NCBI RefSeq assembly: GCF_964204645.1
Contig: NC_134026.1
Span: 25,810,650-25,874,649, forward strand
DNA length: 64,000 bases
Direction of reading: 5' to 3'
Origin: Tubulanus polymorphus
Taxonomy: Eukaryota; Nemertea; Palaeonemertea; Tubulaniformes; Tubulanidae
Positions 37,249-48,715 of this stretch are shown here, in pieces (within the stretch, counting starts at the first letter, position 1; the number at the start of each line of letters is the position of its first letter). The translations under genes were made by a program, and so were the position numbers. The notes below the pieces were generated by a model. That model was not told the DNA's origin. It saw nothing but the letters and a program-made list of their open reading frames with translations, and made no database searches.

Positions 37249-39903
37249 ATGGAAGTCGATGGTATCTTAGAAAAAGATATATTTGTTGGTATCGAGGGGT
37301 AAGTTTTAAATATATTTTATACGTCCCTTGGATTGTTTGCTATCCTATCTTTAATTATTTGCTCGAAGTTTCATTGTAAAATTTGTTTTAAGCGTCAAGT
37401 TCTAACGACAACGTTGTTGTCGTTCTGTCAGTAGTCAGTGTCATCATGATCATCATTCCCTCCAAGTATCAACCACAATGATTTGTTGTGAAGAGATAAT
37501 ATTGGCAGTATGTATTCTACAGTGAAGATGTAGTGTACACTGTAGCCTGATTGACAGTCAGTTGCCAGAACTGATAATGTACTGCACTATTTCATTTTAT
37601 TTTTGTTCGATCATCATGTGGTTTTCTTTTTTCAACTTACTTACTGACAATCAATTTCACTTAATTCGCAAAAAGTCTACTGACTGATAATGGAACTTTG
37701 CCCTAGAGACATAGTTATCCACATATTAATTGAAAGAAATATTTTTATTTTCAGAGGTGGAACTCATTCAAAGGTTGTATTGATGACTAAAGATGGCACT
37801 ATTATTGCTGAAGGTGTTGGCCTTGGTACTAACCAATGGGTATGTTGTCCAAGCGAATTTTACTGAGATCAATTTTTGAGTTAAGTGTATGGTAGTCATT
37901 TTCTCGTTTTGCATTTTAGCAAATTGGCTTAGAAGAATGTGTTAATCGCATTGTTGATATGGTTATGGATGTCAAACGAATTTCTAAAATACCCATGGAA
38001 CTACCAGTGAAGGCAATTGTAAGAAAACTAATACTTTAGCATCGTGCATCATTAAGAATAAGCTATTGATATGTGTTTTGAGCTGATGTATTGATGTATT
38101 CATCTGATCATTGCGGTATATTACAGGGATTAGCTTTGAGTGGAGTAGATAATGAAATAACTAAGGTCAAGATAAAGAAACTTATGTCGGAGTCGTTCCC
38201 AAATTTCTTTGAAAATGTGTTTGTTTGTAATGATACTGATGGTGCTCTGGCGACCGCTTTCAAAAATGGTAGATCCCGGTACTTACGTTTTTGTTTACTT
38301 ACTCGTTTATTTTTGAAAAATATTCGGCTTATGATTCTTTTCTGGTTAAGGTGGTATCAACATTATTGCCGGTACTGGCTCAAATTGTCTGTTGAAAAAT
38401 GATGATGGGAGTTTGTATAACTGTGGAGGATGGGGGAATATGCTCGGAGATGAAGGAAGTGGTATGTATTATCATCGATTCTGGTGAGCTACAATATTTG
38501 TATCTTGCAGGTCAATTTGTACATTGAGATCTCTGACTTACCTTTATTTATAAGCATATTGGATCTCTTACACTGCAATGAAGACAGTATTTGATCATAT
38601 TGATGGCTTAAATCCCTCTGAATATGACATCACATTCGTAAAAGAAGCTATGTATAAGTATTTCAAGGTAAATAAGTATGAATGGCTTATCCCAGTGATA
38701 TGATGAAATGACTTAGATATTAAGCCAGTGTGAGAAAGTATGAACGTGAGGGTGAGAGTGAAGTGTGTATTTGGGTACCTGTTGCTACAAACTAAAACTT
38801 TTAACAGGTTCACCCTTCTAATAAATATGTTAAAAATCATGTATGTACTACTTTATTATATATAATTCATGTTTATTAGCTAAATAAAGAATACTAAAAA
38901 TAAAAAAGATTATAATTATCTTTCGGTAATGAGAAAATGGATTATAATGTCTGAATTGCTTAAAACATTGGTTTCTTTACTGTATGTAAATTCTTTGGTA
39001 TATTATCAGTCACTCCACATTGTTCCTACCAGGGTGTTTGAATTCTAGGCTACCCCCAATTGGCCAAAAAAACAGCTCAGCCTTTTTGAAAAGAGCGCAA
39101 TAAATGTGTTTAGCTTCATTTTGCAGATGAATGAGCAAGCGGATATTCTGGAACATTTATATACTCACTTCGACAAAAAGAATATTGCTGGATTTTGCGA
39201 AGTGTTAGCTCTCGGTAAGCACTATTTATTTAACATATGGGTACCGAATGTGATAGCTTTGCTAATCCTGCCATTTTCAGTGACAAAGAATGATATGAAA
39301 ATGATTGCCATCAAAAATGCAAAAACGATGCAGTATGTTATTTTTGTATACGATTTTATGAATCTATTACTTTATAAACCTTCTTTTCCTTTTTTTACAG
39401 AGGGAAAAAATGATAGTCTTTGTTTCCACATTATGAAAGAAGCAGGGAAATATCTGGGCAAACATATATGGGCAGTCCATCGGAAGGCTACCCTGGTAAA
39501 CAACCTCTTTGCAATTATTGGTTATAGACACATATATCATCATCTAAAATAGATAATACATTTTTAGGGAACTTTGAAAAATCCTGGTGGTTTGCATGTT
39601 CTCATCAATGGCTCAGTTTGGAAGAGTTGGGAGTTACTTCAAGAAGGTATAAAGCGTCGATAAAGTTTCTGATGTTGACAATAGCAGTGCTTCCTATATG
39701 ATTAGTGATTCTCCATCTTCTTTTCTGTAGGTTTTATCGAAGGATTGTCGTGGAGGGAACCGAAAGTAAATGAAGTGACTATGTACCGTCTCACCTGCTC
39801 GGGAGCACTAGGAGCAGCATATTTAGCTTCTAAATCAATAGAAGAACCAATCAGTCTGGATTATGATAAAAACACTAAACTCTTATATCATTATAAAGCT
39901 TAG
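37249..39903 (+). CDS. NAGK: N-acetyl-D-glucosamine kinase
   Basis: Ten exons: 37249-37298, 37755-37839, 37920-38018, 38127-38268, 38351-38461, 38555-38667, 39127-39214, 39401-39495, 39568-39646 and 39731-39903. They total 1035 bases and 344 residues, the same length as human NAGK, and every junction keeps frame with GT-AG sites. The enzyme phosphorylates GlcNAc salvaged from glycan breakdown to GlcNAc-6-phosphate in the cytosol, and belongs to the ASKHA/BadF kinase fold. [12 protein letters not shown] is the first phosphate loop. [11 protein letters not shown] carries the catalytic Asp. IIAGTGSNC is the second phosphate motif. [17 protein letters not shown] and [11 protein letters not shown] are family signatures. 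The C-terminus (LLYHYKA) resembles the human YSYTFS end. It looks intact. Confidence 0.95.
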
Positions 39904-40137
39904 TAATTTGAGCTGTACTGTGTATTACCTTCAGCAGATTGAAATTATGCACTGAATTAGATCTGTGATCTGTTCATAGTGCAGATATTTACTCGACCTT
40001 TAATCTCATAATGTGCTAATATAATCTATGATCGGGTTGGACTGGACACAATAGCCACAATAAGAATCAGATTTTGATTGTTATTTGATTGGTGTGGTTG
40101 TACTATTTACATTTTTAATGAACATATACTGTATCCG

Positions 40138-40143
40138 AATAAA
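40138..40143 (+). terminator. Poly(A) signal of NAGK
   Basis: AATAAA lies 235 bases after the NAGK stop codon, the first canonical signal downstream. Confidence 0.5.
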
Positions 40144-40149
40144 TGCCTA

Positions 40150-41537
40150 TAATTTTCTAAATACTGGAATTTAGTGTGATCTTGATTTTTGTCAATAGGA
40201 CTAATCATCTTGGTCATATAAATAGTGTCTTCCCTTGTTAATTTCATTACGATACTAAATATCATGATTTGCTGTGATATTTGAAATACAATGTAGTACA
40301 CGTCATTTCGACAGCTGTAGATGTGTCCGGTACTTAGTTTATTACTTATACATGTAGTGTGCTAAGAAAGGAGTCTACTAGTATCCAATCCTCTAGAGGA
40401 AAACTTTAACAGGCTCCCTACGCCTCCTTCAAAACAGAAAATGTTTTTAACGGTGCTTGAAACTCCATTGATTTGAACTAGGTGCCCAAAACTGCTTCAA
40501 TTTTGAGGAATAGGCAATTACATATATATATAAATGAATATTTTGTCTTGTTCATAGTTGTACAATTGACTATCCCTAAATCGATACAGTTAGGACCAGG
40601 CTGTTTTCTTTCCCCAATTAGGTGGCTTCTGAATTAGAAACCAAGTTAAGGTAGTTTATAGGATAAAAATAAGCTTACAAAACCACTGCATGACCGGTTT
40701 ACCAAAACTAACAGTACTGATTCAGGGGAAGTCTGCAGTAATTGGTATGAAAGTGATTCGCTACCTTGAAATTTTCTCCTTCAAAATTCCTTATATCTGA
40801 ACCCTGTAAAAGACAGTGACTTGACGAAGACACAAAAACAAAGCGAACAAAATACGATTTCGTCTACCGGTATATATAATAAGTTTATTTTAGAATTCGC
40901 TGCATGCCATTTATACTATACAAATTAAATTATATATAATAAATAGATCTTATACATAACTAATTGACACACAACAAACGGGTTTTAATTTTCAATACAT
41001 CACATATCCTGCACAAAATTCTTCTACCACTCGAAACCAAAAAACAAATTCCCTGCCTTTTCCGTTTATAACTGAAGTATTTCGTTGACTAAAATTCACA
41101 TTCATTAAAATACTAAAAAATATGAATTTGATAGCAAACAACCCTTTTTAGTATTGGTTCTACACCATTTGCACTTATTAATAGTTTTGATTTACAACAC
41201 TTAACATGTATGAACATATTTTATCTGTAGAACCATATTTCAGTTGATGATGGAAGGGACTGTTCAAATTGTATGTACAGTGTACGCATGCATAGGGCAG
41301 GATCATCAAAAATTGGAAATCAGGAAATATTTTCATGCGTATCATTCGAACTATATCTCGACTCTTTCCATTAAAAAGCAATTGATGATTAGCGTGAATT
41401 ATTATCATGAAGAATTTAATGGCTATTCTTGCTCGGGATGAACTATCTTAACTTTTTAATGAGCAAACTTTTGAAAAAGATATATTTTTCGATTTCTGAG
41501 ATCATTCATATGACGTGGTAGGGAGAGTGCTTAAGAT
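40150..41537. other. Intergenic between convergent NAGK and FBXW9-like gene
   Basis: AT-rich sequence holding both 3' ends. No other gene or repeat array seen. Confidence 0.4.
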
Positions 41538-44359
41538 CTAATAACCCGTGAAGTCTAACAAGTGTATTCCTTTGTCCAGTGCTAAATATAAATATTCTGT
41601 AGTATAATCCAGTGCATATACTGGGCTGCGTATCTTCTTTGGATAATACATCTGGAAATAATTGAAATTTACATAACAGACATGTAAAACAAAACTCCGC
41701 TACCTCCAAGGACCAATACATTTTTTCGAGGTAAGCGAATTCTGATGCAGCCAGAGTGATGTGGATCACTAACACATTTTTTTTTCAGAATGAAATTTTA
41801 ATTTCCTAGATATCTATTAATCAGAAATTATCTAAATGTGTCATTCATATTGTGTTTAAATGCCAACATTTCATCTGCAAATGAACCTAGAAATATTTTT
41901 TCAAGGCACGTGATAAACCGAGGCAATTGACTCTGAGGCACTTGGAGTATTGTTTAGATTTTGTGATTTCTATTGAATATTCTAGACAGAAGCTCTTCAA
42001 AGGAAACTAACTCACCTTTACTGGTTTAGATGTCATGCGTTTGTCCCATAATCGGGACAACCCATGCCGTGCAGTACCACTGACAATTGAGTAAGGAGTG
42101 CGGGATTTTATACAGTACACACTTACATCATCTGGATCTTCCCACAACCTAACCCTGAAATAATTTATAAATAGGATTAAATAAACATAAAACCGTGGTT
42201 TTCTACGTTACGTTTCTAGAAAATGCCTTACGTCTGATTAGAATTAGATCGTAGATCCCACTGCTTGATACATGTATCATAACCGCACGTATACATAGTT
42301 ACCGGATCATCAAATATAACGTCTAAAATTCCAGCTCCATTCACCGGCTGATCTACGATTGTGCTCTCTAATAAACCACTGAAAATATATACTGGTACAT
42401 TCATCAATCTACGTAAAAGTTGACTTTAAATAACAAGTTATTTTTTAACTAATCCAAATAAAGCATTCATACTGTACAGTCAAACCCCGTGCATCCCATT
42501 TTAATGAAGTATCGATTACAACCAATAAATGTTCATGTGCCAGCCAAAAAATTTGTTATTCCCCTGGTGATCCTTTGGTTTCAATGGTAGAGGATAATGA
42601 AGCCGTATCGGATACAACTAAGTTTTTAGATGGTCCCTAGGATTTCTTTATAACAAGATTTAAATGCTGGATAAGCTATTTAAATTACCTTTCTAAATCC
42701 CAAATCCGTAGTGGAGAGATCCCATTCAAACCAGCGGTTCCACAGACAATTTTGCTAGAAATTCAAATAAAATATCTGCATTATGAAATTACCAGTGGTT
42801 TTAGATCAGTTTGTGCTGTGTACATACTTTCCGTTTGGATTGATTTTCAATGCCCATACACGATCACTAGTAATTATATTGTGGCGAACTGATACGCTTT
42901 CATCATTTTTAACCAGGACCTATGAAATGCAAAACATGACTAATAAATGGAGTCACATTCAAGCTTTCAATGGAATATCGGAAATACCTTGACGGTTTCA
43001 TTCCTAGTTCCAGCCACGGTAATATCCCTGCAACAATCTATTGCACTAACTTCACTATTTGATTCACAGATTATTTTCCATTCAAGAGAAGAAGTTGCCT
43101 TGTTCCAACCGATTATAGTACCTTTTCTGAAATGAAAATTTTCGTTGGCCCTTTATCTTTATCATAGTAGCATGAATATTGTAATTATCATTCTGGACCC
43201 AGTTCCACAGTTGTGAGTTAACATTTAACTCAGAGTTAACTCATTGAAAATTAACTGATTCTATCTCAAGAGTTGGCTCTAACTCACAACTGTGGAACTG
43301 GATCCTGGACTCAATGAGATATTCTATCAATTATTGGTACAAGAAATACTTACACATCAGCACTGACAAGATTATTGTCACATACACTGAAACAAGTGAT
43401 ATCTCCTGAGTGACCCCTGTATAAACACATATTAGTTCGTTGTAATCGACCATTTGATAAACGTTCACGACAGCTTAGCTCATTACGACTAGAAATATAT
43501 ATCAAATCATTTTCCAACTCCAGATGTGGCATCTGTCTGTAATAAAAGAATATTTCATATTAAATCAATTAGTTCAGACATAATGAACCTGAACGTTGAT
43601 GTTTAATACACATCTGAGCATTTTATTACCTCCTTGAAGTGACTAGGTAATACAGATTAATTAGAAACTATTACCTAATGTATTCAGTAATCAGCTTCTG
43701 TTCCTGGAATCTGCCTCTATTCCAATTGAAGCAAATTCTACATTTTTCTTTAATTGTCTTTTCGCACCTAGTAAGAATTGAATGAACTTTTTATCATATT
43801 ATTATTATTAGTTTATTATATCAAAAAAATATAAATTTTTTTAATGATATGACACAATAACACGATAATGTATGGCGGGTAAATAATTCAAGTATATAAA
43901 TGCATTGAATAGATAATAACTCAAGTATATAAATACATTGAATACATAATATATACCAATAAGAATTGAATGAACTTTTTATCATATTGCCACTTGATTA
44001 TAACAAGCAAATTCAAGAGAGTTCAATAATAAGGCATAGTTAAATGCAATGAAGCATTACCTGGTGGATGACGGTCTCTCAGGAATATGATCATGGATAT
44101 CAACATTTCCATCAACAACAACAACACTCAAATCATCGATGATTGTCTCATGACAAGGGTTCAGGGCATCAGCCACTGTCAAAGTTTGGTAGAGATTGCG
44201 CCATAACCGATCTTCGTTCGCTAATCGGTTAAAATGCTGACACACTTGGCAAAGATCAGCTAATGTCTTCAGATCACAATACGAGAATATATGCAGTAAA
44301 ACAAGTTCAGGAAGGGTCACCAAATTCAGGCGTCCAGCATATTCTTTTCCTAAAGTCAT
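41538..44359 (-). CDS. FBXW9: F-box and WD40-repeat protein, FBXW9-like
   Basis: Nine exons: 44061-44359, 43675-43767, 43354-43536, 42988-43126, 42828-42919, 42689-42754, 42232-42378, 42016-42154 and 41538-41651. They total 1272 bases and 423 residues, all in frame. An F-box occupies residues about 14-55 (LPELVLLHIFSYCDLKTLAD...CQHFNRLA..RLWRNLY). A WD40 propeller follows: HSGDITCFSVCDNNLVSADV, VWALKINPNG, RIWDLE, IKQWDLRS, LWEDPDD and LSRLWDKRM. The last exon closes the propeller with SPVYALDYTTEYLYLALD and ends LLDFTGY. Such proteins bind SKP1 through the F-box and present substrates to SCF (CUL1) ubiquitin ligases. FBXW9 is my best match by length and layout, but another FBXW cannot be ruled out. 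The final exon uses the TTTCCAG acceptor at 41652; an upstream acceptor at 41770 would break the frame. Confidence 0.75.
43195..43305. mobile_element. Hairpin MITE-like element in an intron
   Basis: 25-base arms, GGACCCAGTTCCACAGTTGT-GAGTT on the left and its reverse complement on the right, with one mismatch and a 61-base AT-rich spacer. It lies in the intron between exons 3 and 4 of the FBXW9-like gene. Confidence 0.65.
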
Positions 44360-45320
44360 TTTTGGACGGCTTTAAAGCCCAGGACAGGCGATCTGGACGC
44401 TTTACTACTATCTTGTTTATTCGACTGCTGTGATTAACCATTGTAGATGTTGCTCAGTAAGAAAAATATGTCGAAATTTGGGAAATTTATGATGCAAATC
44501 CACAGGATTCCATTTTGACTAAATCGTTCAGTAACAGATGTAATGGTTTTGGGTAAAGACTAGATACCATACGGCGTCTTCAACAAATCCAAAATACATG
44601 TATTGCCACGATACCATGCCAAAATTTTCGTCCGCGCTTGTCGAAATTTCAAATGGATAAGTTTCTAGAAAACAAGTTCGAAAACAAGTTTCTTCATACA
44701 TGAAAAGTACCTGTTTTTGACGCCAAGAAAATTGTAACAAAATGCCCGTAAAATTCTACCGGGTTGCTGGGTATTCGAAAAAAAAGATTTTAAGATTTGT
44801 TACTTATGCTTCGACAGAGAGATAAATAGTGGTACCGGTAATGAACTGAACTTTTAGTTAAAACTATGGAGGATTCGGTAATTTATCCGCACCGAAAATA
44901 ATCCAAGACATCAAGATAAGGGTCCACTGGCTCGCATTGCCCGATTGGACCGAAAAATTCTCTATGCCTCCCTATGACATTTCCCTCCCCTCCTAAATAT
45001 TAGCTAAAATTTCACGGTACCAGTTTGAACGTTTATGCCATGATCAATATTTTGCAAGCAAAAAGTGTCAGTGTCAAAAGTCAGTGTGGACCCGGTACAT
45101 CTCCCCGGTCGATATCGTACCAACCACCAACTGTCACGTGTATGTGGGGGGGGGGGGAGGGAGGGTAATCAGTAATAAGATGACAATAACATTGTCCGTA
45201 TCTACAATCGCGGTGAAACGTGCATGTTTATCGGATGTTGCTTATCAGTGTACATGGAACATGACTTTAGGGACAACATATAGATACTACCCACTATCGT
45301 TAATAGTTCCACAGGACAAA
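44360..45320. other. Divergent upstream region between FBXW9-like gene and lectin
   Basis: About 960 bases shared by two genes transcribed away from each other. Includes a G-rich run (GGGGGGGGGGGAGGGAGGG) at 45144-45165. No TATA box I would insist on. The reading frame of the lectin exon stays open back to about 45084, but the signal peptide fixes the start at 45321. Confidence 0.4.
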
Positions 45321-46661
45321 ATGTTGCTAGTTGTTAGTTCGGCATTTTTCTTACTCGCCTTTTCGGCATACGCGAGGCAATTCAATAGTGCTTACCCGCC
45401 ATCCGGAAATGGATCGTCATCGTTTTGGCCACGATTTAATTCATCAGATGGACATTTTAGAAGAAATGGTGTTCATAATTTCTCTACAACGGCTTACCCA
45501 ACGATTAATTCAACTTCTATGATGAATTTCACCACAACGGCTTATCCATCGGTCAATTCAACATCTACCACGAATTTTACTACGACGGCTTATCCATCGG
45601 TCAATTCAACATCTACCACGAATTTTACTGCGGTGGCTTATCCATCGGTCAATTCAACATCTACCACGAATTTTACTACGACGGCTTATCCATCGGTCAA
45701 TTCAACATCTACCACGAATTTTACTACGACGGCTTATCCATCGGTCAATTCAACATCTACCACGAATTTTACTACGACGGCTTATCCATCGGTCAATTCA
45801 ACATCTACCACGAATTTTACTACGACGGCTTATCCATCGGTCAATTCAACATCTACCACGAATTTTACTACGACGGCTTATCCATCGGTCAATTCAACAT
45901 CTACCACGAATTTTACTACGACGGCTTATCCATCGGTCAATTCAACATCTACCGCGAATTTTACTACGACGGCTTATCCATCGGTCAATTCAACATCTAC
46001 CACGAATTTTACTACAACGGCTTATCCATCGGCCAATTCAACATATACGATGAATTTCTCTACAACGGCTTATCCATCGGCCAATTCAACATCTACGATG
46101 AATTTCTCTACAACGGCTAACCCACTTGTTTCCAATTCATCATGTCCCGACTGGTTTGAAAAGCCGTTTGGGGTTTCGGGCGTTTGCTATTTCGTCAGCA
46201 ATGACAGTAGAAGATTTGCCGATGCTCAGAAACAATGTCGAAATTACACATCAGGAGGACGTCTAGCTGAACCACGAACCACAAATGAAAGAAAAGCATT
46301 GATGAGACATATAAGATTCAATCATTTTCATAATGGCGGTATGTGTGATTACTAAAGTCGAATTAAGAATGTGATTTGTCATCATATTCAATGTTATATT
46401 CAAACATATTCTTAACATCGAGAAAATATTTTGTATCTACTTTCAGATTCGCTATTCATAGGTGCTATCAATCCTCGAGGTAGATTAGCAATATGGTCTA
46501 GCGACAGAAGTAAATTAGCGTACAAAGCACCGTGGAAATCTGGACAGCCGGACAATTCATATGAAACGTGTATTGCATTATCTAGCCATCATTCGAGACG
46601 AAGGTGGGAAGACCTCAGATGCACCGAAGCTCGCCATTACATTTGTGAAAAACGATATTGA
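45321..46661 (+). CDS. Secreted C-type lectin with mucin-like N-glycosylation repeats
   Basis: Two exons, 45321-46338 and 46447-46661, encode 410 residues. A signal peptide (residues about 1-19, LLVVSSAFFLLAFSAYA) fixes the start. Residues about 54-290 are 14 and a part copies of a 16-residue unit, FTTTAYPSVNSTSTTN. Each copy carries two N-glycosylation sequons (NST and NFT). The C-terminal part is a single C-type lectin domain with six cysteines in the usual order (CPDWF, CYF, QKQCRNY, ETCIAL, LRC, YICEKRY). It has a QPD motif in the sugar-binding loop, which in known lectins favours galactose, and WED where WND is usual. The intron splits the domain in phase 1. Likely a glycan-binding defence or mucus protein; the ligand is inferred from the motif only. 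Confidence 0.9.
45480..46140 (+). repeat. 48-bp coding minisatellite in the lectin
   Basis: Fourteen full units and a partial one of a 48-base repeat. The central units are identical or differ by one or two bases, while the first and last units are more diverged. This is the pattern of recent expansion from the middle. The unit keeps frame. Confidence 0.95.
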
Positions 46662-46723
46662 TTCAAACGATAAGTCGCAGAACATGAAATTTCTTCAAAC
46701 TGTTATCAGTCCATTTGGTTGAT

Positions 46724-46729
46724 AATAAA
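46724..46729 (+). terminator. Poly(A) signal of the lectin gene
   Basis: AATAAA lies 62 bases after the stop codon. Confidence 0.6.
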
Positions 46730-46909
46730 ATGAGATTTTTAGAGACTCTTCAATTGTGGTTGTTTATTAATGAAAATCATTTTTAGTTAGGATCGGATGA
46801 CCATATTTCAAATGAATTTCATGCGTTATGATAATATCAGCTGGCAATGTTTCGTTTCCTGCAAATGTGATACCTTTGAAATAAAACAATCTTTCTTTGC
46901 AAAGGAACA

Positions 46910-47193
<284 letters not shown>

Positions 47194-47230
47194 GCTATCA
47201 ATCCTCGAGGTAGATATATGATAGCTACGG

Positions 47231-48715
47231 CTAAAATTTCGTCATGAACAATGTCCTATCATTTTCTGTAAGCTGTTTAGCAGACGGCCCATCATCTGCA
47301 ATTCTTTGTAGTTCTTGAGTTACGTCATTCATTGCTGAGACAGGTGTATCAATACATGTAATTTCCACGGATCGATTGTCCCAGTCATTATAGTTTGAAA
47401 TCAGAGAACTACAACTTCTTGACGTTTGTATTGTGGCAGGGCCGTTTCTACTGCTAATAAGCGTGTCCTGGGTTACCAGACTGGTCGAACGAAGTCTGTG
47501 TTTCCGTGAACGTAGGGAACAACACTGAGTACACAGTTGGAATTCAGTGGGCGCCTTTCCTGCAATCTCTCTAGTTCCCGATGAAAGAGATGCATTGGAA
47601 AACCTTTCGTCGTGGTTGGCTCTTATGGATTGTTGACTACGACGTTCGATTGAAGAACGGTTATCGCATAAGCTTGAGATAATTCTGGGAAATTTAGTTA
47701 CGTTAACTGAACTTAGACAACAACAGCACAAAAGCCTTTTGAATTTTCGTCGATAGAAATCGAGCGATAGTGTGTAAACGATAAAGTTCAGACTATAATT
47801 TAGCATCTTAAACGAAGAGAACAATTTTGCCAACTTGAAAATGAACATGACATAATCTTCATCGGGTATTGTTGACTGTCCTGGTCGAGACATGATAAAG
47901 TACATCATCCATACGACGACATATGGTATCTCTAATACCACAAATAAAGATGAAACTATGAGCAAATTTACAATACACTTGTTTTCCATCGCTCGTCTTT
48001 GTTCGTTACAGGTTGCTGATCTGATTTTGACAGCTTTCTTAGATTTTATCACACCGATAGTTATTGCCAGATTCACTAAGCACAGTAGCACACAAGGCAG
48101 GAAGGTTGCCACGAAGAAGTCTATAAATGTGTACAAATATCCGTATTTCCATTTTGTTTTATCGTAGAAACACGTCGCAGTTACGTTGCGGTGCACTTGA
48201 TGAATTTCGTATAAATGTAAATAAGGTAGTTTCATCAACATCGTAGAAACAACGAGGAAAATGATAATTCTGCGGCGTCGACCACACGAAATGAGTCTGG
48301 TCGATTTTAGCGGGAACCAAACGGCCACCAGTCGTTCAGCGGCGAATGTCACGATTATCCACGAACTGAGATGAAACGAAATGAACGATAGATACCGGCA
48401 AATTTTACACAACGCACCATTCTTGGCTAATATCTCAAAACTCCATTTGCCGCTGGATGCATCTTTCGCCCCTGATCGGAACCATTCAGTCAAGCCGTAC
48501 AACGCTAAATTCATGGTATCAGAAACAGCGAGAGCTGACAAATATTGCACCGAAGCGCTGTCCTTTGATTTTCGAGTTTGTAGAAATATAAGAATGCTCA
48601 TCCCATTGCCGAATATTCCGATGCATATCAACGGAATTGTAACGTATGCCCGAATAAATATGAACGTTTCTTCTATTGCCTTTTCCCACGGACGCTTGGT
48701 CCATCCTGAAGCCAT
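47231..48715 (-). CDS. Rhodopsin-class G-protein-coupled receptor (peptide-receptor type), intronless
   Basis: One uninterrupted coding exon of 494 residues with seven hydrophobic segments. Landmarks are [10 protein letters not shown] (TM1 Asn), [15 protein letters not shown] (TM2 Asp), [13 protein letters not shown] (TM3 Cys), ERLVAV in place of [13 protein letters not shown] (second-loop Cys with an N-glycan site), [12 protein letters not shown] in TM6 without the usual CWxP, and NFIVY in place of NPxxY in TM7. A CCCCC run after helix 8 is a likely palmitoylation site. A Ser-rich tail of about 150 residues follows. The pattern fits the invertebrate neuropeptide/amine-like receptor expansions; the ligand is unknown. 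The 5' untranslated region may be spliced. Confidence 0.85.
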   Translation of the reverse strand: MASGWTKRPWEKAIEETFIFIRAYVTIPLICIGIFGNGMSILIFLQTRKSKDSASVQYLSALAVSDTMNLALYGLTEWFRSGAKDASSGKWSFEILAKNGALCKICRYLSFISFHLSSWIIVTFAAERLVAVWFPLKSTRLISCGRRRRIIIFLVVSTMLMKLPYLHLYEIHQVHRNVTATCFYDKTKWKYGYLYTFIDFFVATFLPCVLLCLVNLAITIGVIKSKKAVKIRSATCNEQRRAMENKCIVNLLIVSSLFVVLEIPYVVVWMMYFIMSRPGQSTIPDEDYVMFIFKLAKLFSSFKMLNYSLNFIVYTLSLDFYRRKFKRLLCCCCLSSVNVTKFPRIISSLCDNRSSIERRSQQSIRANHDERFSNASLSSGTREIAGKAPTEFQLCTQCCSLRSRKHRLRSTSLVTQDTLISSRNGPATIQTSRSCSSLISNYNDWDNRSVEITCIDTPVSAMNDVTQELQRIADDGPSAKQLTENDRTLFMTKF

